DNA of 64,000 bases from Turnera subulata (GCA_028386065.3 JAKUCV010001934.1:52529-116528); one strand, 5' to 3'; counted from the stretch's first letter, positions 35,123 to 47,351 are shown. Notes: generated from the letters alone by a model not told the origin. Program-made: numbers and translations.

Positions 35123-36960
35123 GTAGAAGTACTTTTCCTACTCAGTCAGTTAATTCTTGAGTCATCCCTATTCCTGGTCTTGTGCCCACACCAAATGGTT
35201 GTGTGCGCCGAGTATTCGATAAGGGAGGGGTGAGGGCTGAGGCGAATAAAGTAGTTGATGAATTGGCTAATGTGGTGGGTGGAGTTAGTTCTATAGGTTT
35301 ATCACAACAACAGCTTGTGGAGCCGGTGTCCCATCCGATTCACTTGTAGTGTTGGTTTCTACGGGGATTTTTGATGTGGCTAAGTCTAGGCAGCGAAAAG
35401 TCTCCAATTTTGATTTTCTACCTAGCGCTCCAATACTGCCCTCTACTTCTGCTCTAGTATTCCTTTAGAATGTTTCTCCACTAATGTGTTCTCAGGCTCT
35501 TGTTTAGAGCCCTGTCATTAACAAAAGGATGTTGGTATTCGTGGCAGGCACTACTGAAGCTAGTGACAAACGTCCCAAGTTACATTATAGCTCCTCCTAA
35601 CCGAAGGGTTCTGAGGTAGCTTCGACAATTTTCACGCTGCACCCTAAATAGGCTTCTCAATAATCAATCAAGAATCAAATTAAAAGTAGTATTATCTTCT
35701 TGACTGTGCCGTGACAGGCTGAGCCTGTCGACAACACAAAATCAATTATATAGATCAGTTCTTGCAGGCGCTCTCAACCTATACTGTACCCATTTGTTTT
35801 CACTCACGAGTGCCTCCCAAGGTTCTTACTCATCCTAATGCTTTTGCATCGGTCAAACCAAGGAGATTAAGATTTGGTGTTAAGGCTAATTCCTTAATTA
35901 GTTCCTAATTCCTGTCAAAACTAAGAACTAATGGTTGGTTGTTGTTGTTCCAGCAACTATGGTTTCTCCTTTCGGTCTTTCACCTAGTTACCTGTAATCA
36001 TGTATGTGTTTGATCAAGACTCAAACATGGAGCAAGTTTGCAACAATCAAGACAAGAGAAGCGGGTTAAGAACATAAGATGAGCAATTTATTACAATCAA
36101 AACAGAGACATACTACTCCCCTTCAACCTAAGAGGGGTTGTTTAGTTCATAATAAAGAAATAAAAGGTAGCATGATGTTTGGAACAAATCTAGAGGTTAG
36201 GGACAACACGATTTTTGCCCAGAAAAAGCTGGAAAATCGTGTTTTCCTTTGAACCCTTTGTTCCAGAACTTTTGTAAGTTTATGGGTGTTTGATCGAGGG
36301 TGAATTCGATGCCCAGTTCTTTCTTCCTTCTTCCTATTTATAGGTGCGGATCATTTTCTTCTCTCTTCTCCCACTTGCTGGAAGGTATGGGAGTTGGGCA
36401 AATTAAAATTCAGTTGCCCATCATGATCCTCAGGATAAGGCGCCATGGGAGGTGTGCCGATAGGTTGAATCCTTCAGATCTGCAGGTTTTGTAAACTTTT
36501 GGGGAAGATATTAGCTCTTTATTTGTAATATTCTTTGGGTAAAATGATTATTGCCTCTTTCCCATGCATAAAGTCTTCTGAAACGCTCAGGTTATGATTG
36601 TAGGGTTGAAATTTCTGCAAGTGGTGAAGTTCTACAAGTGGCTGAATTTTATATTCTTTTCTTCACGTTTCTGGTTATCTGCAGATTCCACAGGCTGAGC
36701 CTGTGTGTAATCTTTCTTGGTTCTTCCTTGCAATCGATTCTAGTTTCCCTTGCGATTGGTGTGGTGGCATGGAGGCTTCGAGTATCAGGGCAAGGGTAGT
36801 GAAATCCAGTGGATATCTTGTGATTGGAGAGGGACTCGAGGCCTTTTACTGATTCTACAATGAACAACAGGTTCGAAATAGTCTCAGGCACTAGCAAAGG
36901 CCGTTTCTTCAAAATCTCCAGTAAAATCTCCAAAATCCTTCGAAATGCACCTGGGATCAC
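35123..36960. other. Unclassified repeat-like sequence with paired palindromes
   Basis: No intact frame is present. The stretch 35350-35640 reads like a decayed coding region on plus with many stops. Two perfect 17-bp palindromes share a core: GACAGGCTGAGCCTGTC at 35713-35729 and CACAGGCTGAGCCTGTG at 36689-36705. The stretch between them is AT-balanced, non-coding and may be a retroelement LTR, but I could not define ends. Confidence 0.35.
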
Positions 36961-39517
36961 TAATCATACAGTAAAGGATGGAATTTAAGGGAATAAGATG
37001 AAATAATGCAAAGTAAGGTATATAATCATGATAAATTGAGAGCAAATATATCTAAAATCATGCCTAAAACTATGCGTATTTCATGTGCATCAGATCATAA
37101 GATATGTGATTCCAGAAACCTTCAGGGGGCAGTATGTCCATCAAGGATAATGTTTAAAAGTTTCTTGAGAAACGTTAAAAGCACTTTGCCAAGATCATAA
37201 AGGTTGAAACAAATTTATCAGTATCAAAATTCATTTCTAGAGGCATAAGGATAGGGAATATAAGGGAGTACATCATGCAGATGTCTCATTTTTTCCTAAA
37301 ATTAAAGGCATTAGAGTTAGAGTCGTCTAAAGTTTTGCTCATATTTGATATTTATATATCTTCTTGCACTCTACGGTAAATCTAAAGTGAGTTAAATACT
37401 CATAAGGAATCAAGATTTCTTGATAAGATTATTATGTGCAATAAGATAATATATTTAAAGAGAGCAACTACAAAATGCTTGATTGGCAAATTCCTTTTAA
37501 GGACCACAAAAGGAAAAGAGAAAATAAAGCTGCAATTGGGATACCACGAAGGAAAGTGCAAAAGCAACAAGTTTTGGTTTTTACTTGTTACTTTTGCAAG
37601 AAGGGTGGAAATAGTAAAATATTCCAACTATGCATCGTTGGGCGTGTTGAGAAAGGTACTTAGTTTGTTTTGAAGTTAATTTAACTTATATACCAAGACA
37701 CACTTTATGGATAGATTTCAGTTTTACTATTCATATAAGTGTATCCATGCAAGATTTGCTGATGTGCCAAAAGCCAAATGATGTTAAAAGATACATCTTA
37801 TGGGGTAATGACATGCAAATCAATTTTGATTGAAGCTCTAAGACTTTCTAAGTTGTTAATGAGAACTAAATTGTATTTGAATTTGAAAGAGACCTTTTTT
37901 GTTACCGTCTTTTATACAAAATTTGTTTTATTTCTATTATGGACAAATCAAGTTATTCTTGTCCATTTAGAAATAATGAATTTGGTATTTTAGATGTATT
38001 TTTTTAATTTCTATTTTTGGACAAATCTGATTATTCTTGTCCATTTAGAAATAATAAAGTTGGTTTTTTAAAAATTCAAATTTTATTGATACTAGTTTTC
38101 AATTTGTCAATGACAACCTATATTTAAAGCTTCGGATTAAAGCCTTTTTTCATCCTTGTGTTAGACCATAAAGTTGAAAGTCATCCTTGTATTGGTTTTG
38201 GTCTGTTTTCATTCCTTTGTCCATGGGTTTTAGCTTGTTTTCATCCCTCTAAATAGGCCGAAAAGGCAAACACAAGGATGAAAATAAGACAAACTTCACA
38301 AATAGAGGAATGAAAACAAGCCAAAGTCTAATAGAGGGATGACTTCCAACTTTGAAGTCTAATACAAGGATGAAAAAACACTTTATTCCTTAAAGCTTCA
38401 TATATTAAAATCTTGCATAATAAGGAATGATACAAAATAAAAATTAACTAATATAGAATAAAGTTATAATATCTATTATTATTGGCCACAATGATAGATA
38501 TAATAAATGAGGTGGAAAATCTTTAAAGCCTTTCTCTTAATTTTTAGAGGTATATAGTTTTCAGTACACAATTTTATGTAAAATTAAGCATGAATGGTAT
38601 TGTTGCAAGATGCAATAAAATGCTTAAGGACATGGTAAGATGTATGATTAATCATTATATTTTACCAATATTGCTCTAAGAAGAAGCACTAAAAATGCAG
38701 CTTATATCTTTAGTAAGGTTACAGTCAAAGTAATAGCTAAAACTCCTCATGAACTATGGACAAGCTAGAAGTCTAATATTAGAAATCCATTCATTTAGGG
38801 TGATCCAACTAAGAGTAGGCCATTGAGGCCAACATAAAGAATTTGGATCTCAAGATAGATAGCTAATACTTTGTTGAGTAACTTTGAGTAATTATGGGGT
38901 TTTAAGTTCTTTATCCCACAATCCAGTTATTTTGTGACAGGAATCTAGATTTCTTGAGGAAATTGAGTTTGAAGGGGAAGATAACATGAAAAATATTGTC
39001 TTTGAAGAGGAATTTATTTCTCTTCTTGTGGTTTTTATAGGAAATGATCAGGTTTCCATCATTGATGTTATTTGTAGGAGTCTTTCTCTGAAATCCAGAA
39101 ATCATTCATAAGGTTGAAACTCAACAACCTCAAGAATAAGTGTCGCTGAAGAAATCCACTTGAGAAAGGAGAAGTGCGAATTCAGATGATTATATTGTCT
39201 TTTTCCTAACAATATAAAGATGATGTAGGATTGATGAAAGATGGTGTGATTAAGTCTATCAATGACAAAGATATTTAGGATTCTGATGAATTGTTTGAAG
39301 GTGAGAAACCGGTTGGTTATAAATAGTTATTTGACACCAAAAGGACTCAAATGAAAATTTTGAAAGATATAAGGCTCGTCTTGTCATAAAGGACAATACT
39401 CAAAACGGTGGTATTAGTTCTAAAGAGTCTTTCTCTCCGATTTCAAGGAAAGACTCTTTAAAGATAATAATGACACTTGTAGTTCATTTTATTGTATGAG
39501 CTATTCAAGATTATATT
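36961..39517 (+). pseudogene. Decayed copia C3: gag, integrase end, start of reverse transcriptase
   Basis: On plus, in broken frames: gag is recognisable at 37140-37480 (GNIREYIMQMS is the family's capsid-region motif). A degenerate zinc knuckle CYFCKK lies near 37588. The C-terminal integrase block is near 38735 (KTPHELWTS, where families have KTPYELWTG). An acidic linker lies near 38940-39050 (FEGEDNMKNIVFEEEFISL). Reverse transcriptase begins at 39240-39517 (GEKPVGYK, then RYKARLV-like and FSPISRKDSLKIIMTLV). Stops and shifts are frequent, so the copy is old. The protease and much of integrase are unrecognisable or missing. It is interrupted by Cassandra at 39518. Confidence 0.75.
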
Positions 39518-40470
39518 TGTAACATCCCGGCTTGTCGACTGTCACTACAGACCAACACGGGACCTTTCCAACATGCTTTGTCCTCACTCGCACGTTTCCG
39601 GGGAAAACTTCCCAGGAGGTCACCCATCCTAGAATTGCTCCAAGTCAAGTACGTTTAACTTTGGAGTTTTTCTAGAATGAGCACCGAAAAGGTAGGTGCA
39701 CCTTGTTGATATAGTTAGTACCCATCAAACCATTTAAGCTACTCTCAATTGTACAGTCCCATACCTGTACAACCTCGAAATCGCTCTAACTGTGCAGTCC
39801 CTTCCCTACACAGTCTTAGGATCTCTCCTATTCCGGTGTGGATTCGGTTCATTCCTGTGCCCCTCCGTCTAGAAGCCTGCCAGAAGCCGCTCCTTGTCCA
39901 TGCTCATCCTGGCACCGGCGTACACTTCCCGCCCTCATAGACCCCGGGGTGTCACAGGGCCACCAGCTTCCGCTAGGTTTGTCCCCGAACCCTGCACCGT
40001 ACTAGAGGAGTCCTGGAGCTCCGCTACCAATTGTAACTTCCCGGCTTGTCGACTATCACTACAGACCAACACGGGACCTTTCCAACATGCTTTGTCCTCA
40101 CTCGCACGTTTCCGGGGAAAACTTCCCAGGAGGTCACCCATCCTAGAATTGCTCCAAGTCAAGCACGTTTAACTTTGGAGTTTTTCTAGAATGAGCACCG
40201 AAAAGGTAGGTGCACCTTGTTGATATAGTTAGTACACATCAAACCATTTAAGCTACTCTCAATTGTACAGTCCCATACCTGTACAACCTCGAAATCGCTC
40301 TAACTGTGCAGCCCCATCCCTACATAGTCTCAGGATCTCTCCTATTCTGGTGTGGATTCGGTTCATTCCTGTACCCCTCCGTCTAGAAGCCTGCCAGAAG
40401 CCGCTCCTTGTCCATGCTCATCCTAGCACCGGCGTACACTTCCCGCCCTCATAGACCCCGGGGTGTCACA
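39518..40470 (-). mobile_element. Cassandra-type TRIM retrotransposon, intact ends
   Basis: Two 439-bp LTRs (39518-39956 and 40032-40470) flank a 75-bp interior. A perfect 5-bp target duplication ATATT lies at 39513-39517 and 40471-40475. On the minus strand the LTRs start TGTGACACCCCGGGGTC and end in TTACA. The interior begins with a primer site TGGTAGCGGAGCTCC. Each LTR contains a 5S rRNA-like domain, the defining feature of Cassandra. No protein is encoded, so it moves with enzymes supplied by other elements. The LTRs differ at roughly a dozen positions by eye. It lies inside the reverse transcriptase region of copia C3. Confidence 0.95.
39600..39715 (-). promoter_or_regulatory. 5S rRNA-derived domain in Cassandra LTR (left copy)
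   Basis: On the minus strand the LTR contains AACTCCAAAGTTAAACGT and GGATGGGTGACCTCCTGGGA. These correspond to the A-box/intermediate region and C-box of plant 5S genes, the internal RNA polymerase III promoter. The second copy is at about 40114-40229 and keeps the more 5S-like CGTGCTTG where this one has CGTACTTG. It is not a functional 5S gene. Confidence 0.9.
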
Positions 40471-40971
40471 ATATTTCTCAATGGCAGCATTGATGAGGCA
40501 ATTTATATGGTGCAACTAGAGAATTTCTATCGGTAGACTCAAAGAAAATGGTTTACAAATTAAAAGAATCCATCTATAAGGTTAAACAAGCTTCCTGTCA
40601 ATAGTATTATTACTTTTTGTCTAATAATGATCTCGTCTGGTTTGGAGATAAAAATAGTAGACAATTTTGGATACCATAAGTTCAGTGGGAGTAAAGTTAT
40701 TTTTCATGGTTCTATATGTCAACGACATATCATTTGCTAATAGCGAGATATGCATAAAGTACAAACCAAGAAGTTTCTAATACCTTTAGAAATAAAAGAT
40801 CTTGGTTTCGCCTCTTTTGTCTTAAGAATTCAAATACGTTGAGATTATTCTTGAGGTATTTTTGAACAGTCACAAAAGAGTTATCTCGTTGAGGTTCTTA
40901 GCAAATTTGGAATAAAGGATTATAAATCAGAAAATACCCCTATTTCTAAAGGAGACAAGTTTAGTCTCAAG
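40471..40971 (+). pseudogene. Decayed copia C3: reverse transcriptase, middle part
   Basis: It continues the C3 frame after Cassandra: IFLNGSIDEAIYMVQLENF, a decayed GLKQ block, then GIFEQSQKSYLVEVLSKFG and ISKGDKFSLKKME, where copia families have SYI.KVL.RF and PVAKGDKFSL. The recognisable copia sequence stops at about 40971, where the gypsy LTR tail starts. The next expected block (PYASA...RPDIAY) is found instead on the minus strand at 12492 downwards. Confidence 0.85.
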
Positions 40972-41704
40972 AAAATGGAAGTTGGAAGTTGATTTGAGAT
41001 GATGATATTATTGTCACGCGAAAAGTAGTGGTACGACTAGATGGTTAGAGACTAGTTCTGTGGTGTCATGGCCGGGTTCTTGGCTGTGGGATGTTGATCC
41101 CAGTTTGATTTGGATATTGGGATGTTGATCCCGGATTGGTTTGTTATTGGGATGTTGATCCCGGGTTATGTTTTGGCCTGGCATCCGGAATTAGTTGATA
41201 ACCTGGTACGACCCTAGTTTATCCGTGACGGGGCTCGGAAGATAAAATTGGAATAATAATTAAGTCTTTGGTTTGGTATGTTAAGGTTGTTGTTGCCAGT
41301 ATTTCTTCTTGAAGTATTGTTGTATTTCTTCTTTGAAGTATTATGGTTGCCTGCATATCTCTGTTTATCCATGGTTGGTGAGCACTTCGGACTCACCCCT
41401 CACCTGCGGGGTTTCATCCCGTAGGATGAGTTGTTTGTGGTACAGGAACGTACGAGGCAAGCTGCAGTGTACCCTCGGGCAGGACTCGGATCCATTAGTT
41501 GTATCAGACTTTGCATATATTGACATTGAGTTTATAAATGCTTCCGCTATGCTGTTCATATTGAGATTCCCGAAGTCGGGTGTTATGATATTGTCATTGG
41601 GCCGTTGGGCCGAATTTTCTGTTGAATATACTATTTGTGCCACGTGTCGGCACTGTTGTTCAGTAGTTACTTTATGATGGGTAAATAGTGGTCGGGTTGT
41701 TTCA
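40972..41704 (+). mobile_element. Gypsy element B: remaining 3' tail of the 5' LTR
   Basis: It matches LTR-B positions 46619-47351, starting within AAAATGGAA and ending GGGTTGTTTCA. It carries three GGGATGTTGATCCC hairpins (41087-41166) and the 69-nt conserved core at 41378-41446. The upstream part of this LTR is LTR-A at 12493-16108. The two pieces together cover LTR-B except for about 14 bp. Confidence 0.9.
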
Positions 41705-42956
41705 TTTTGGTAGCGGAGCGGGCGGTAGGTCCTTGGGTGTTTGTTGTGCTTGTTTGTTGCACATAGCTCGCTCCAGATGATCATCATGATTGCATACATA
41801 TTCATATGGTTAGTGCATAATGGATCCAGTCGAGGGATGCCAGCTTGCTGCAGAACATTCACATGTGAGTATACTTTCTCATAAATACATTTGGATAACA
41901 AGTTATCCGTATTTCTGTACTTTACTGTGCTATTGTTTTGTTGATCCAGAGTTTTGGAAAGATAAGTTTCTAAAGGATGAGTTTTGACAAAGTGATATTT
42001 ACAGCTCAGGTTGTGGGTTAAATATGTTTATAAGATGTAACTGCTATTTTAGGAAAGTTTTATGATTTTGATGATGAAACATTATTAAAGATTTTATTAT
42101 AAAGTTCAAGCATGGTCGTTGCCTGGGAAGAACAGTGGGATAAAGGGACCTTGAGAGGGCAAGAAGTCTACCTTGTTGTATCCGTGCATCGGAAGTTTCG
42201 ACAGAACAAGTAAGATTTGATTTTGGGTTTTGGCTGTTATATCTTTAAGTGATTATATGATATTATATGACCTTGAGGAAGTGGGAAATGATGATTTTTT
42301 AGTACTGTTTTGATTATGACGTGATAAAGTGATGACTTTTGGGTACTGCTTTGTTTATGACGTGTCGACTTGAGTTGAAGATTGGATTGATATTCTTGGA
42401 AATTTCTATGATTTTGGAGGTGATTCAGTTTTTCTTTTTAAGAAATGGGTTGATGATTTGAAGATTTTTGGATACTAAAGTTGTTTGTGATGTGATAACT
42501 TGATTGGATGATTGGATTAATGATCATGGAATTCTTGATGTCAGAGGCGATGTATTATTTAAAAAAAAGAGGGTTCGATGATTTGATGATTTTGGTGATT
42601 CAATCTTAAAAAAAAAGAGTTGGAGGATTTGATGATTTGAGGGATTGTTTAAAGAGCTATACTCGAAGTTATGATCTTTGCTAGTTTCGGTGGATTTAGA
42701 AGAGAAATATTATTTGATGGATGATTATGATGGTAATAAATCTTGAGGTAATGATTTGACATGGTTTGGGAGATATAATCCAAAAAAAAAAGAAATGTAT
42801 TTGGAGAATTTAATTGTGATTCATGGGTGATAATTTGGAGTTCACATATTTGATGATTTGTGGAAGGATTGATGATCGTGATAACTATATATATTTATGG
42901 GATTAGTGGATTATAGTGTGAATTTCGAGGATGAAATTCCTTTAAGGAGGGTAGGA
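41705..42956 (+). mobile_element. Gypsy element B: internal region, coding genes deleted
   Basis: A primer site TGGTAGCGGAGCGGG starts at 41709. A leader follows, with an ATG at 41820 that opens like gag of element G (ATGGATCC). About 100 bases later no gag or pol sequence is recognisable. A stretch with GATGATTTG-like runs leads to the polypurine tract TTTAAGGAGGGTAGGA just before 42957. Element B is therefore a deleted, non-autonomous gypsy with very long LTRs. Confidence 0.85.
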
Positions 42957-45900
42957 TGTAACGACCCGGGTAAAATTTTTGTGATTTTTTACCAAGCTGT
43001 TTTGACTTTTACGGTGGTTAATAAAATTTTTATGCTGTCAATCAAGAATTTTACCAATCCGAGTCAATTTTCATTATTTTACTATTATTTTTACTACTCT
43101 CAAAATTAATATTATTTTTATTATTGACACCATTATTATTACTATTTTCCTAATCAATATTATACTCTTATCATTATTTTGACGGGATATTTTTGTAGCA
43201 TAATTTATTGATTATAATTTAAAAAGAAATTTCATCTTTTATTTCCATGTTATTTAATAAATTAATCTTTGGAGATTATTTTGAATTTTATAAAAATAAT
43301 TGTTAAGTTTACGTTTTACAAAGATTAAGCTAAAATGTTAAACACAAGGTTTAATACGGATACGCGTTCTGGAGTGTCTTTCGTTAACCGAGCCTCGGTT
43401 TTCAATTCCGAGACTTGGACGACGCTCAGGGGTATTAATCGGATTTTTCGAGCCCAAGTTGTATCTTCGGACTCGGGGTGGAAATCCGAAGAGACGGGAG
43501 TACCCCTGCGATTCTGCCATCCCGACACAAAAATCTGGACCGGCCAATCGTGGCTTGCCACGTGGCCACTCCTCTTTTCTCCTCTCTTTTCTTTCTTTTC
43601 CTCTTTTCGTTTTTCTCTTCGTCCGACCCTACCCTCTTTCTTTTCTTCTTTTCCTCCTTGTCTTCTTCTACTCATTTTCTCCTGCTTTATCTTTTCCTTT
43701 CCCTTACTTTCCTTCACGCCGGCCCCCTTCTCTATTCCTCCTTTGTTTTCATTCCTTTTTCTCTTTGTCTCTTTCTTTCTTCTTCCCCTTTAATTTCTCC
43801 TCTCCTCTACCCGATTCCATACACCTACCCCAACAATCATCTCCTTTCCTCTGCCACCACAACAAACCCGTCGCCTTAAGCCTCTGCAAATGCCACGACG
43901 CCAATACAGCAAGACATCACTGCCTTCTCCTCCCCTGCCTCTTCTTCTCTTGCCTTCCTCTGAATCGCCATCGCCCCATCTCCCCACTTCCACAAATCTG
44001 CCGCCGTCCTCTCCTTTTGATTTCGCTGCAGTTGGGAAAGCTGCTGCCTTCCCTCTCCCTTCTCTGTCTTTTCTCAAGGCCGCCGCTGCTCCTTCTCCTG
44101 TCATCACCACCGGAGGTCCGAGCTCGAGCTGCCACCATGCACAGGATGTCCGGTCACCTCCTCGTTGAAGCCGCCTGCACCCTCTTCCTCTCCTCGATTC
44201 CTGTCGCACCGCCATCTTCCTTTCTCTGTCTCCTTTCATTCCCGAGCAGAGGAGTGACATCGCCGCCGATCTTCTCCCTCTTAGCCTATGCTCGAGTCGC
44301 CACCGCGTGGGTAAGACCACAACGTTCCCTGCCCCGTTTTCCTTTTTGTTGTTCTTTTCTTTCTTCCTCCGATTCGATTCAGGTCCGATTGAACTGATCG
44401 AGTCTGTGTTGTTGTCGATTCTAGTGGTTTGGGATGGTGATGGCTGTAGGTTGTTGTGGACGATGGTGTTTGTCGGTTGAGAGTATTTCCGTGGAGGCGT
44501 TGGCCGTGGTCGATGGATGGTTGATTGGTGGGGTGGTTGTGATGTTGAGGATGGCGAGTTGCTCTCGAGACTTTTGTGCTGACTTTGGATGAAGGTTGGA
44601 GTGTTGTGGATGTTCTGTTGCTGTGAACAGTACCTTGGCAGGATTCCGGCGAGTTTCCGGTATCTCGGGTATTTTTCGGCGAGCCCGGAAAATTGACCTT
44701 TGGGTAAAACCCGAGCTTTGGACCATATGCATCATAATATCGGACCCCGAACGATAATGAACCCGAACATTAAAACAATGCTAATTAAAATTGATTAACT
44801 TAATTTAATTAACTTATGATTTTTATTTTATGCTTTATTCATCTTATTATGCTTTTATTTAAGCTTTTGTTATTTAAATTATGCTTTTATGTTTTTATTG
44901 CTTTTATTTAACTTTCCAATTGGGCTATTAAAAAGGCCCATAGTATTTAAATTTCCGTTTTAATTTTATTTACGTTTACCTAGGCTCGTAAAAGGCCCAT
45001 TGAATTTAATTTCCGGTTTTATCTATTTTAATTGGGCTAATTATAATTAAAGTCCCATAATTTCTAATTTAATTAAATCTTTTATTTATTTAATTCGAAG
45101 TTGTTCTATTATTTTCTCTGATGGACTAACCGCAAGTGAAGGTCCCCTGGGCTTAATTTCTTAATTATGTTATTACATTTCTAATACGATTAATTACCGT
45201 TCCTCTGTGCTAAATGATAATAGGCCCATACCTTATTTATTTATCAATTTCATTCTTATATAAATATCACTACTACCTATACTTTCATCGGCTAAATAAT
45301 AATAGATCTTAATTTATATTCTTGGCTATATATATATATATATATATATATATGAGTTTATTTTGGGCTAAATTAATATTAGTTTCATGTCAATTATTTC
45401 TACCGATTTTATTCTTACATATAACCCATGCAAAGATTATTTTAAGGCTAAATTATATTTTATTAACTTATCAGAAATATTTTATTAACGGTAATATTAT
45501 TTTGAAATATTAATTTATTAACAGTTATAATATTTCTGTCCAATGATTTTGTTATATATTAAATCCAACTACTTAGTATGTACAAGTTCTGAATTGTTAT
45601 ATTATTAAATAACCGTTGTATTTTATAACGAGCTATGGTATCGTTATTATTTTTATTCTATCTATAATTCTCGGTTATATATATACTACAACAATGTTTT
45701 ATACCATATATATCATATATTAAATTCTTTCTGATGGTAATATTTCCTATTTGATGGTTATTATCAAATATAATATTCAGATATCGTTTTCGCGTATTTA
45801 TCGTTTTCACTATTTTATAATCATTGGCTACTAAACAAATATGTATTTATTACTGTTTTAATCAAGTATAAGTACCTTATGGAATATTATATACTTAGTA

Positions 45901-47351
45901 ATATGATTTCTTAAATATGATTTAAACAACGTATTTATGAGTATGTATTTTCTTATCTTAAGCGACCTAAGGGCCGGGATATCGGCTTGGGCGCTCGGTT
46001 TCGGTTTTTTATTTAATCAAGTACACTTGATATAACCGTTGGATTAAATTAATTACCACCAAGTTGGAAGAACTGTTTGGTAATAAGGTAACTATGGAGA
46101 TAATAAAAAGAACAGATAAGCCGTCTAAATACAATTAAACCGGTATCATGCATAATCCTTTTTTATGTGCATTATAAGTGATTATTGTGTTCCTATATAT
46201 ACATACAGGGTCTCGAGGTTGACCAGATACTAGTTTTAGAGACACATCAGGTGAGGATGGATAACCCTTGATATGTGCCTGTAATACTTTGTGTGTTTTG
46301 TTGTTTGATTGAACTGCTGAGATGGTTATTGTTGGTTACTTGACTGTTATGTTGATGTTGTTGTTGTTGTTAGACTGTGTTATTAGTTTTTTGGATATTG
46401 TGTTGATTATTATTGGTTCCTTGGATACTGTGTTGTGATTGATGTTGGATTGTGAATAATTGGTGTTATGAAACTGTTGATGGATTGGTCTGTTGTATAA
46501 CTTGAGTTAATGGGAAGTTGGATAATTGTTTCACTGTTATGGATATTGTGATTATTGTTGATAGACTGTGTTGTGATTGGATAATTGGAATAAACTGTGG
46601 TATGTATAATTGGGAAAAAAAATGGAAATAGGAAGTTGATTTGAGATGATGATATTATTGTCACGCGGAAAGTAGTGTTACGACTAGATGGTTAGAGACT
46701 AGTTCTGTGGTGTCATGGCCGGATTCTTGGCTATGGGATGTTGATCCCGGTTTGATTTGGATATTGGGATGTTGATCCTGGATCGGTTTGTTATTGGGAT
46801 GTTGATCCCGGGTTATGTTTTGGCCTGGCATCCGAAATTAGTTGATAACCTGGTACGACCCTAGCTTATCCTTGACGGGGCCCGGAAGATAAAATTGGAA
46901 TAATAATTAAGTCTTTGGTTTGGTATGTTGAGGCTGTTGTTGCCAGTATTTCTTCTTGAAGTATTGTTTTATTTCTTCTTTGAAGTATTATGGTTGCCTG
47001 CATATCTTTGTTTATCCATGGTTGGTGAGCACTTCGGACTCACCCCTCGCCTGCGGGGTTTCATCCCGTAGGATGAGTTATTTGTGGTACAGGAACGTAC
47101 GAGGCAAACTGCAGTGTACCCTCGGGCAGGACTCGGATCCATTAGTTGCATCGAGCTTTGCATATATTGACATTGATTTTATAAATGCTTGCGTTGTGCT
47201 GTTGATATTGAGATTCCCGAATTCGGGTGTTATGATATTGTCATTGGGCCGTTGGGCCAAATTTTCTGTTGAATATACTATTTGTGCCACATGTCGGCAC
47301 TGTTGTTCAGTAGTTACTGTATGATGGGTAAATAGTGGTCGGGTTGTTTCA
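42957..47351 (+). mobile_element. Gypsy element B 3' LTR (LTR-B), 4.4 kb
   Basis: It starts TGTAACGACCCGGGTAAAAT after the polypurine tract and ends GGTTGTTTCA; TTTTT follows (target duplication, equal to AAAAA next to LTR-A). Inside, a pyrimidine-rich then C-rich block (43560-44310) ends in CGTGG|GTAAGA at 44311. AT-rich sequence follows to an acceptor-like CATACAG at 46202-46208, then a second donor CAG|GTGAGG at 46251. Three GGGATGTTGATCCC-type hairpins lie at about 46735-46815 and the 69-nt core at 47025-47093. Open frames at 43335-44397 come from base composition. A (TA)n run lies at about 45327-45352. Confidence 0.92.

Noticed and set aside
39600..39715. A genuine 5S rRNA gene
   Set aside because: The 5S-like sequence is inside both LTRs of a Cassandra TRIM, diverges in the 5' part of 5S and lacks a separate gene context.
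43335..44397. Open frames of 130-310 codons in LTR-B (and their counterparts at 14344-15739) as real genes
   Set aside because: They lie on both strands in several frames across pyrimidine/purine-biased LTR sequence, contain S/P/F/R/E-rich low complexity and no domains.
12493..47351. Simple inverted duplication of LTR plus gene fragment
   Set aside because: LTR-A and the 40972-41704 fragment are complementary parts of one LTR, and the gene pieces lie on opposite LTR edges, so one split element with an inversion explains the data better than two separate insertions.
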